From contig NW_013546855.1 in NCBI RefSeq assembly GCF_000711695.1, forward strand, positions 1 to 25,020: a stretch of DNA of 25,020 nucleotides, written 5' to 3'. Under the pieces are notes generated by a model. That model did no database searches. It saw only the letters and a list, made by a program, of their open reading frames with translations, and was not told where the DNA came from. How positions within the stretch are numbered: position 1 is the first letter of the stretch; the number at the start of each line of letters is the position of its first letter. A program made the translations under genes and the position numbers. Shown here piece after piece: positions 8,987 through 18,546 of the stretch. The DNA comes from Tilletiaria anomala UBC 951. Lineage: Eukaryota; Basidiomycota; Exobasidiomycetes; Georgefischeriales; Tilletiariaceae.

Positions 8987-11892
8987 TCAGGGGAGGTGCA
9001 ACAGTAGGCCCCAACGCGAGATGGTGGAACACGCCAGGCATGTTCTTGCCAGTTACCAGTTACCAGTTGCTTGGTGCTGCGTGCTGCGTGTTACAGCATG
9101 AGGACCTTGGGTGCTTCCGAGCGGCAGCAAAGCAGGATGTGCGTTCGCAGCCAGGCGAATTGGTTCGCCCTGTGTGCGTTTATGTACGTATGGATGGAGA
9201 AGTGATCACTGGCGCTGGCTGTGGTTGGTATCGGTTTAATATCCATACCTGCAGTAGCAGGCTGTCTGCCGTGTTATACAGGCGAGTCGCAGCGTGTGTG
9301 CGTTCCTGCGTCTGCACCTGTGCAAGTCGATGACCCATTCCCGCCTGCCCGTCTCTTGCGCTGGACACGATCGCATGGTACGACGCTCGTTGACAATGAC
9401 GACGACGGCGGGTGAAAAGGGCCGACCCTTGTGCCCCGCCTCAACAAGAGGGGCCAAGGCAAGGCACCTTCAGAGGAATAGAGTTGAGGCACTATGGAGA
9501 AGTACAGAAGCAAAGGACGTACATTCGACCGAGAACAAATGCTGGAAGAGGAGACAGCCGGATGCATTCAATTGGACAGACGCAACCCCGATCCCGAACA
9601 GAGCGGCGAGGAAAGAAGGCTGCCCGGATGCACTCCTGGATCTGTGGGGTGTCTGCCACCGCCTGCCAAAGCCATCACTTGTCCCATATCCATGGTTCCA
9701 GCTTGCTGCAACAATCCAGTTGCTGAGATCTTACAGTTAAGGATGGGATCGGTGCTGTGCCAAGCAGTCCATTCAGCACCCATCAGCAGGCAGATGTTGA
9801 GTGGCGCCTTGGGGTGGTGTTCGGACGCACAGACACACACTCGCTAGCATCGCGGGGATCGATCGGCAGGCAGCCATCACCGCATTTCAGCCCCCGGTGC
9901 CTGGATTGGGTCCCCATATCAGGGGAATTTGATATTTGATTGAGCCGCAGCTGGATGTGACATCGCCCTGAAGCTGTGACGCATCACGACAATCCAAAGA
10001 TTGAGCTTGCCAGGTCTAGCGCGAACAGTCAACGACTCCAACAAGCGCACCTCCAGCAGCTTAGTCCACTCGACGCCATCGGGGTTCCCCTCGAGCCTCA
10101 AGGTGCTTCCAGTTTCAGCCGAACCTTGAGCCAGCTCAAGCCAAACTGAAATGGTGAGACATGTGATACGATGACAGAGGGGATGAGCTGCCGAAGAGCT
10201 CAAATCCTAGTTGGTGTTTTCGGTAGCTAGATCCACTACTGTCTATCCTGGCCACCAGAGCGGCGTGGTGGATTTGGCTAGTGGAGAGTCCCGTTATGCA
10301 TACGGCCATACCATACCGCATCGCGTCCTGCCCGCGTAAATGCTCCCTCGCAGCCACCAATCGATCAATCAGTCATATGAGTGATCGTGGCATAGTCGAG
10401 GTCGGCGGATATGCTTAATGCTAGTAGACATGCAGTAAAGTACAAGCATCAAGCGCCAAGCCGTACCAGCGCCTCCTTGTGCCCCATGGCCTCATGATTT
10501 ATGCCTTATGCATCCAGAGTCCAGGGCCAAGGCAGTAGGGTTCCAGTCCATTACATGCGTACTTTTGCAGAATTGAAGTGCATACATTCATTAGTTTACT
10601 GTGGGTCCAATAAGCGTATGCGCAAATATCCCGCACGAATCAGTGCCAATGTGGGCCCATGCAAGCGCCCGAGGCGACGTAGGTTTGGAGTGTAGAGTCT
10701 CCGCCTTCCAGCGCTTCAGGCTTTACAGGGCCCCACACATGCAGCCCTGCAAAAGGTGATGAGCACCCGGGGTCTAGCTTCTGTCGCCTCGGGAGCACCT
10801 TCGCAGAGGATACTTTCAACCCCATCGGGCTTCCACTGCACTATCACGCAGGCTAGCACTCGGAGACGTTGTGAGGTGGAGAGTGAAGGAAGATGCTAGA
10901 TTTGGCGAATAGACGCTGGGTATCGCAAGCCGACAACTTCGCTGCGCTCCACTCCGATGTCCACACCCGCCACTCTTCCGCACCAAGCACCAGGTACCTC
11001 TGGATGGAGCTGGTGGAACCTTCAAGGCGGGGGCCAAAGGGGGGTCGCGCGTGAATCCTTCAGCAGGCGCTGCTTCGCTAACATCATTTGCGCCGAGACG
11101 TGGAGTCAGGCTTGCCGACGAGCGCCTTGCCCTCTCCCACGACGGATGTGACAGCTGCATCATGCGCGCGCGTCGAAACTTTTCCTACCCTTTACTTTCT
11201 GGGAGCTGTCTGCCGGTGACTTTGCAACCAGCCAGCGCAGGAGCAGGAGGGCCACCTTCTCAAGGGGCTATATGGCTGGGGGAGCGAGACGGGATCACAT
11301 CGATCACATACAAAAACAGCGGTAGGAGGGCGGAGCCGATAGAGGGGTGTTCAACCCTTCCCTTGCAGGAATACGGAACCCAACAAAAACGTCAGAAGAA
11401 CTCTCATCAATCACCCACACGCGGCGTCGCAGGCTCGCGGCAAAACTTCTGCGGGCGGGCGAGAGTGGAGAGCAGGAGCCCGGCCTGGACCGGAAGAAAT
11501 GGAACTGCGGAATCCTATGCGAAGAAACGTGCGCAGTCATGTCCGAGTCTCGCATCTAGCAGGCGGCGCACTGGCCACTTGCACCGAGCCGAGACTCGGT
11601 GCACACGACACAGAGTTTATCTCAATGCTCCGGTGCTCAAGAGTGGAGTAGTGGACACTGAACAAGCTGAGCCGTGCGCAAAATAGTACAAGACTAGCAC
11701 CGGCGCTAGCTCTGTGAATCTTGTCGCTCGCCGGGGCACTGCGCCTGTCATAGGATGGGTGAGGAAATAGCTCAGCCATTTGGACTCGCTTGAATTCTTC
11801 GCTCTGCTGTCACGTTTCTTCCTGCGTGCCCTCCCACTGCAACGCTCTCGCCCATCGCACCACATTTCCAATCCCCCATCCCATGTCGCCAT
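8987..11892. other. Gene-poor stretch of about 2.9 kb
   Basis: No open frame on either strand shows a recognisable domain. The longest, 211 codons on the plus strand at 11051-11686, looks like chance: mixed codon use, no motif and no splice context. Short local repeats occur, such as three copies of AGTTACC at about 9050-9070. Only one piece, listed separately at 9919-10145, looks coding. No terminal inverted repeats, tRNA or transposase fragments were seen. Confidence 0.5.
9919..10145 (-). CDS. Possible 3' exon of an unrecognised protein
   Basis: After a good-looking acceptor (CATTTCAG, minus strand, ending at 10146) an open frame runs to a TGA at 9919-9921, with a hydrophobic/charged pattern: VWLELAQGSAETGSTLRLEG, then WTKLLEVRLLESLTVRARPG. 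No upstream exon with matching splice signals could be assembled, and I recognise no family. It may be a relic exon or chance. Confidence 0.2.
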
Positions 11893-11906
11893 CTCCATCT
11901 CCATCA

Positions 11907-11978
11907 CCTCTCCTTTCTTCCTTCCTTCCTTCCCTCCTTCCCTTTCCTTTCCTTTACCTTCTCTTCCTTTCTTACCCC
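11907..11978 (+). promoter_or_regulatory. Pyrimidine-rich tract upstream of MET6
   Basis: About 72 bases are almost purely C and T (repeated CTTCCTTCC and CCTTTCCTTT units) and lie 125-200 nt before the MET6 start codon. In fungi, CT-rich blocks just before the transcription start are a known feature of strongly expressed genes. Assigning it as the MET6 core promoter is an inference from position and composition. Confidence 0.5.
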
Positions 11979-12103
11979 ATCTGCTTCCATTTCCCCCATC
12001 CCCCGTCCACCTCTTCAGACCGCAGACCATCGCTGCTATCAGAAGAGTCTCGCGTTCAACGTTCTGCTCGCTGTTCCCGAGTCCGTTGAGACACATCCAC
12101 ATC

Positions 12104-14803
12104 ATGAGGTGAGTGCACAGTCCGGCGCCCAGCCCCCCCCAATATCTCCGTGCCTCGCCCGTCTGTCGTTCGACCCATTCCCAGCGGGCGTTCGGGGCAT
12201 CTTCAGAACGACTGTCAACATGCAGATCAGCTTGCAATACCTTCTTGCAGTAGGGCTGACACCACACTTCATGTTGTACTTACACAGCGTTCAGAGCAGC
12301 GTGCTGGGTTTCCCCCGCATCGGACCCCAGCGTGAGGTCAAGAAGGCTCTCGAGGCCTACTGGGCGGACAAGATTAGCGTCGACGAGCTACTCAAGATCG
12401 CCAAGGAGCAGCGTCTGCTCACCTACGAGACTATCAAGTCACAGGGTGTCGATTTCGTACCCACCGGCACGTTCTCCCTCTACGACCATGTCCTCGACTT
12501 CTCAGCCACGTTCAACGCGTTGCCCGAAGCACACGCCAACTCCGGTCTCTCCGCGCTCGACGCCTACTTTGCCGCCGCTCGCGGTCACCAGAAGAATGGC
12601 GTCGACTTGCCGGCGACGGAGATGAAGAAGTGGTTCGACAGCAATTACCACTACCTCGTCCCCGAGTTCAGCGAGAACACCCAGTTCAAGCTCAACAACA
12701 CCAAGCCCATTGATGACTTTGAGGAGGCCAAGGCTGCCGGCTACAACGCCCGCCCTGTCCTCCTCGGCCCCATCACTTACCTCTGGCTCGGCAAGGCCGG
12801 CAAGGGCGCAAGCGCCGGCTTCGATCAGTTCTCGCTCCTCTCCAAGCTCATCCCCGTCTACGTTGAGCTTCTCAACAAGCTCAGCCAAGCCGGTGCCGAG
12901 TGGATCCAGATTGACGAGCCCATTCTCGTGATGGACGCGGGCGCCAACTACGCCGAACAGTTCAAGCAGACCTACACCGAGTTCGCCAAGGCTGCCCCCA
13001 GTGTCAAGCTGATGCTCGCCACCTACTTTGGCCGCCTCGACGCTAACATCAACTTTGTCAAGGACCTCCCCATTGCCGGCCTCCACATCGACCTCGACCG
13101 CAACCCAGAGCAGCTGAACGAGATTATCAGCGCTGTCGCCGGCACCAAGATCGGTCTCTCCTTGGGTCTCGTCTCTGGCCGCAACATCTGGAAGACCGAC
13201 TTGGCTGCTGCCATCAAGACTGCACAGAGCGCCATCGCCAAGCTCGGTGCTGAGCGCATCGTCATCGCTACCAGCAGCTCGCTACAGCACTGTCCCATCA
13301 CCATCACCGCCGAGAAGAAGCTCAAGCCCGAGGTTCTTGACTGGTTTTCTTTCGCCACCGAGAAGTGCGCGGAGGTCGCCGTTCTCGCCAAGGCTCTCAC
13401 CAACGAGGCCTCGGTTGCCGACGCACTCGCCAAGAACGCCGCCAGCATCAAGGCTCGCCGCGACTTTGAGAAGAACTCGGACCCTGCCGTCCGCCAGCGC
13501 CTAGCCGCTGTCAAGCCCGAGGACCTCAACCGCAAGTCACCCTTCAACGTACGCAAGGAGGTTCAGCAGAAGGTGCTTGACCTTCCTCCATTCCCAACTA
13601 CCACCATCGGCTCTTTCCCGCAGACCAAGGAGATCCGTGTCCAGCGTGCCAAGTTCAACAAGGGCGAGATTGACCAGGCGACCTACGAGAAGTTCATTGA
13701 GGACGAGATCCGCGATGTCGTCAAGCGCCAGGAGGCGCTTGGCCTCGATGTGCTTGTTCACGGCGAGCCTGAGCGTAACGACATGAGCCAGTACTTCGGT
13801 GAGTGAGAGCCTCTGCTCCGCGGTATTATTACGCAGAACTCATGCTTACCGACTGCATATGCATTGTAGGTGAGCGTCTGTCGGGCATGGAGCACCCTGA
13901 CTCTGCCTGGGTGCAATCCTTCGGCTCGCGATATGTCCGCCCCCCCATCATTGTTGCCGATGTCTTCCGCCCGGAGCCGATGACTGTCCGCTGGTCGGCG
14001 TTCGCACAGAGTCTCACGAAGAAGACGATGAAGGGCATGCTTACTGGCCCAGTCACGATCCTCAACTGGTCGTTCCCACGCGTGGATGTCCCGCGCGAGC
14101 TCCAGTGCAAGCAAATCGCCCTGGCCCTGCGCGACGAGGTCATCGACCTTGAGAAGGCCGGCATCCGTGCTATCCAGGTCGACGAGCCAGCAATCCGCGA
14201 GGGTCTCCCGCTCCGCCAGAAGGAGTGGTCTGCCTACTTCCGCTGGGCTGTTGACTCATTCAAGCTCGCGACTTCCGCTGTCGACGACAACGTCAACATT
14301 GCGTCGCACTTCTGCTACTCGGACTTCCAGGAGGAGGCCACCATGCAGTCCATCATCGACCTTGACGCTGACTTCGTCTCGTGAGTAAATCTATGGTGCC
14401 CAGTTGGAGTCTTTTACTGATGACGGGCGCTCCATTTTCACCCACAGTATCGAGAACAGCAAGTCGGACGCGAAGCTGCTCAAGGCCTTCACCAATAAGA
14501 AGTACCCTGCAGACATTGGCCCCGGTGTCTTTGACATCCACTCTCCGCGTGTCCCGACCGCAGAGGAGATGGTCGCTCGCGTCCGTGAGATGACCAAGTA
14601 CCTTGGCCCCCACCAGATCTGGGTCAACCCTGGTATGTTCACCGCTTCGCTCCATTCCACTAAGACGTGATTTACTAACTGCGCTTCTACCTTCTTCACA
14701 CATAGACTGCGGTCTTAAGACGCGCACGTGGAACGAGACCACCGCCCAACTCGAAAACCTTGTTGCCGCTGCCAAGCAGGCGCGTCAAGAATTCTCTGCC
14801 TAA
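12104..14803 (+). CDS. MET6: Cobalamin-independent methionine synthase (5-methyltetrahydropteroyltriglutamate-homocysteine methyltransferase)
   Basis: This enzyme transfers a methyl group from methyl-tetrahydrofolate polyglutamate to homocysteine, the last step of methionine synthesis, in the cytosol. Exons: 12104-12108 (only ATGAG), 12288-13798, 13870-14380, 14448-14632 and 14706-14803. They total 2310 nt, or 769 residues, the usual family length. The N-terminus is MSVQSSVLGFPRIGPQREVK. The N-terminal domain spans about 1-400, then the linker, then the catalytic barrel starting PTTTIGSFPQTKEIR. Zinc-site segments are present: ASHFCYSDF, HGEPERNDM and NPDCGLKTR; the last Cys lies just after the final splice. 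IQVDEPAIREGLP, from the barrel, is also intact. Introns are 179, 71, 67 and 73 nt. Intron 1 begins right after the second base of codon 2; if it is retained, translation stops after Met-Arg. Codon use is strongly biased to C/G third positions, as expected for a highly expressed gene. Confidence 0.97.
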
Positions 14804-15185
14804 TGCAGCATTGTCCCCGTTAATCATTGTAGTACGTTCAACACCATACCGCTAAGAACATCGAATCTTAACGCAACTGGTCATGTATCATAGTCTTCAA
14901 CAGAAGTTGTGCCAACTCAGCTCGCTTGCATCGAGGTCCGCTCAGCTTCTTGGTCCACGACAGGCAGGTGTCACAGCCCGCCCCCTCATACAGCGCTGAT
15001 CGCATTGCATCGGCGCACTAGCTCAGCTAACATTGTCAGGCCCATCCTGGAATATTATGGACGACCGGCCATGGGCATAACATCATAGATCGCCTGCTTC
15101 GTTTGTCTCACACATGGTGAATTGACTTAAACATACTACATAATTATTATGATACTTGAGAGTGCACAACATAGATTGGCACCTC
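14804..15185. other. 3' space between MET6 and transporter A
   Basis: The two genes converge, leaving about 0.38 kb for both 3' untranslated regions and poly(A) sites. An AT-rich part (15120-15160, with AATTATTATGATA) may hold processing signals. No open frame or RNA gene was seen. Confidence 0.6.
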
Positions 15186-17428
15186 TCAGTTGCGTGGAGC
15201 GCAACTGAACGGGCGCCTACCGTTCTTGGACTCGCCTATAATAGACACGACTGAGGCGTATGTTCCCGCAACTAGTACCAGTGCGCCCTACGGAAAGAGG
15301 AAGCCAGTGGGGGTGGTATGCGCATATGCGGCCAACCGTTGCGTCAGTTGTTGACTCGGCTGTGGCCCTCTAATGCGCGCATGGATCACACAGCGACTCC
15401 AAGGGGGGGGACTCACGAGGAGGAAGACAAAGAGGTTGATGATGGTCGACACGATGTTGTGCCAGTTGTCGTTCCATTTGCCCTTGCGCAGAAGCAGCCA
15501 CCAGATCAACGCTGGGAAGATGAAGTTGAAGCTCGAGATGAACAGCGCGCTGGTCAACGACAGTAATGACGAGAACGTCGGGATGGCTTGTGCAACGAGG
15601 AATGCTAGTGGGAGCACAAGGCACGTTCAACAGACAGTCAGCAATTGGATGCCCATGCGCAGTATACTAATGTGAGATGCGCGGCAGAACGCACCGACGG
15701 CTACAAAGATTGCGTTAATGAGCAGCCACACGAGAATGCCCGTCTTGGTGGAGATCCAACGATGGCGCGTTTCGCCGAGTATGCGCTGATGGATGTAACG
15801 TGCGGGCTGGTTGACCAGAATGCTGCCGCTGATGAAGATGAGCGGCAGCGCAATGCCAAAAACGATGCGTGAGACGAGTGGCCCGGCGGAGAGCAGCGCC
15901 GGGGACTGGACGCCCGAGCCGACAAAAACATAGATGATCGAGCCGGTCAGCGTGTAGATCGTGACCTCCGTCAGGCCGATGGCCCAGACGGCTTTCATAT
16001 AGTCATTCGGTTGGCGCAGCTCTGCTTGCACAGTTGGTTGTCCCATGATGAAGGAATACTGGGTGACGAATGAGAGAACGTCAGCTCAGTGCGCTTGGTT
16101 GTAAAAGCCGCCCCGCGAAGTTGAACTCACAGCCTGGCAGTGTCAGGAAAAGCAAAGCAAGTATGCGGGAAATGTGTGACGTATCAGTTCAGCGGTGTAC
16201 AATAGTAATGCCCCAAAAGATAAGCAAATACCCACAAAGACAATATTGCTGACAGCAACAAAGGCTTGCACGAACGATGGCTTCTCCTGCGGAAAGGCGT
16301 GCCAGTCCACCGTGCTTCTTCCACCTGGCAGGTTAGTCGCTTGTATTCCCGTCGCGATCATGGTGATTACCACGGCTGCGATGAGTGAAATAAAGTCAAT
16401 CACGCCTAGGATGGCAAACTCTGTAAATGACGGCGGGAGCGCGAGCACAAACTGTATGACACGCGTTCAAGTGTGTCAGCACAGGAGGCAGATGCTTGAG
16501 GAGAGCGCGACCGCGCACTGGAACGAGCGCATCACTCACGAGCAGAATGGCGCTAACAACGCTCCAGACGATGCTGCACGTCGCGCCATTGGTGATGGAC
16601 GTGAATGCGATGGCGCCCGTGAGCGTGTGGCTTGCCGAGGCGAGTAGCTGGATCAACATGAACATGACTGTGAAGACCTCGCGCCCCCAGCGACCAAACA
16701 TGCGCTCGCCGAGGTCGACGTAGGACAGCACTTCTGTCGGAGAGTTGTTGCATGCCGCGCCGACGACGTGCGCCGTGTAGATGCTGCCGTCACAAAGAAA
16801 CAAGCCGCGGAGGTGTCGTCAGCCGCTGCGATACGTGCTACAACATTCGCTCTACGCACACGATGAGGCCTATACCAATGGTGAGAAGTACGCCTGGCAC
16901 TAATCCTACCGTCGCAAACGCGCTGTGCTCAGAAAAGAGAATGTCAATGCATGGATCGAAGGTGGAATACTGCGGTTGGCCTCCAACACAAACGCACGAT
17001 GGTAATGAAAGAGTCCCGAGCGCCTATGTTTGCAGCCAAGGGAGAGTATGCTCTGGTCAAATGCCAAGCCATGAAGGAGTGAGAAACAGGCGACTTACCA
17101 CCGCCTCTACAATCAAGCAAATGGCCAATCTCTGCCAGCTCAGTCGCTTGAACCGGTGTTCGCTTTTCGCTCGCATTCGTTCATATTTTTCTTGCTCCAG
17201 GGCTTCTACTGCTGTTCCAGCGCCCTTTTCGTTGCAGCTTCCGTGCACGGGGCCTGCCTTATGCGCCTGCAACTGCTTCTTCTCCGAGTCTTCTGGCGCT
17301 GACGCGACAGGGTCGTCGAGGTCCAGTGTCCGCTCATCCGCAGAGCAGCGGTTCGAAGACTGCCGGCAAGCATCTTGCGGACACTGGTCATCTGGTGAGC
17401 GCGAGCGCGAAGCGGAGATCAGGCCCAT
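15186..17428 (-). CDS. Amino-acid transporter A (AAAP family, MTR/neutral amino-acid permease type)
   Basis: An amino acid/proton symporter of the Aa_trans family, in the plasma or organelle membrane. Nine exons, minus strand: 17428-17099, 17023-16998 (26 nt), 16922-16860, 16783-16540, 16451-16236, 16133-16131 (3 nt), 16058-15695, 15604-15417 and 15287-15186. They total 1536 nt, or 511 residues. The N-terminal ~95 residues are hydrophilic. The first helix starts WQRLAICLIVEAV and continues ALGTLSLPSAFATVGLVPG. Family landmarks include HTLTGAIAFTSI, ILGVIDFISLIAAVVITM, WHAFPQEKP and YTLTGSIIYVFVG, then FGIALPLIFISGS. The C-terminus is RPFSCAPRN. The codon encoded by the 3-nt exon gives the Ala in IVF-A-YSF, matching VVFAYSF in the neighbouring paralogue. 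Removing it leaves the frame intact but one residue short. The ATG at 17428 is the first in-frame Met. By eye it is about two thirds identical to transporter B in the core. Substrate unknown. Confidence 0.88.
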
Positions 17429-18546
17429 GCTTAGTGGATATCCCCGTTGCAATCGTCGGTGCTGATGCTGGTGCTGATGCGAGCCCTTTCACTTCCTTTT
17501 CTTTTGCCTTGTCCTTTTCGTTTCGATCTGGCTCTCCGCTACACGGCTCTGAGCTTTGTGGAGGATAAACGGCGTTGCTCACACGTACTATTCACCAAGA
17601 AGCGACCGACTGTACCGAAGAATCAGGCGCGACCAAGAGGAGGAAGCGGGTAAAGCATGCCCAGTCACGGTCTAGACGGAGGCGGACTGAGGAGGAGAAT
17701 GCAAACGCCGACTAAAACAGACAAAAATTGACATGCTCGTCATGTCCGTTCGGATTTTTGAGAAAAAACAGCCGCGGCATGTTCACCCTCATTCTACCCA
17801 CCTAATGATACGTTTTCCCCTATCAGTGCGTCGCGCTTTTCAGGTTGTTCTGCTTTTGGTGCTGCAGTCTCAACATCTGGTACCCCTGTTTTACGCGAAT
17901 GCCTTCTGGCAAGCTTGTAAAGGGTTGCCCAGTTGAAATCAGTCCCACCCGCCCCGCCCCGAGTCTCCCCTGGCCGAGACGGCGACGAGCCTCGCTTTTC
18001 CATAGGGAAAGGGGCTGCACTGAAGGCACGCCGAGATTTGCCTTGTCGACGTTGGCGCATGGAGTTCAACAGTCTTTTGCTGTGTCAGCACGTAGGCAGC
18101 GGACAACACTCGGGGCGTCCATCTCAAGCGGGTCCACGCCGCACAACCTGCGTGGGTCTCGCAGAATCGTCCATCTTCGCGTGACAACGGACCTGACTGG
18201 TTTCGCATGAGAAAGAGCATTGTTACTCTTCCCCTTAATCCTTGTCTGCACATCACCAGGACAAGCTCTAACTCTTTGGGAGCACATACGTAACGCATCT
18301 CTGAATCACAGCCATTTATTCGTACTTTGGTTTTACTTTACCATACACTTGAATGAGTGAGAGCGCGTGAAGGCGAGCGCGAGCCGCGGTACACAATTTG
18401 GAAGGGGCTGACTAAGAACAGGATGCGCGTGGATGAAGCGAGCAAAGAGGTGCGAGAGTGTGCAAGGTCTGATCTGATGAATACAGTTGACAAGATGGTT
18501 GCATCGGGTTCGACAAAAGGATCAAGGCGCCGCACAGCTCAGCTGT
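17429..18546. other. Space between the tandem transporters (promoter of transporter A)
   Basis: About 1.1 kb between the stop of transporter B and the start of transporter A. Open frames on both strands have no motifs. A Gly/Asp/Ala-type triplet-rich patch (GATGCTGGTGCTGATGC) lies just upstream of the transporter A start near 17462-17480. The stretch presumably holds the 3' end of B and the promoter of A. Confidence 0.6.

Noticed and set aside
9050-9070. Three AGTTACC units as a possible CRISPR-like or regulatory array
   Set aside because: Only three short units without spacers; ordinary slippage in non-coding DNA explains it.
11051-11686. 211-codon plus-strand open frame
   Set aside because: Mixed composition with no motif or hydrophobic pattern, and no support from splice signals or neighbours.
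11617-12267. 216-codon minus-strand frame rich in Gly, Lys and Glu
   Set aside because: It is the complement of the pyrimidine tract and the MET6 leader; the composition explains it and no motif is present.
12502-13086. 194-codon open frame on the minus strand
   Set aside because: It lies wholly opposite MET6 exon 2 and is a shadow caused by that gene's strong C/G third-position bias.
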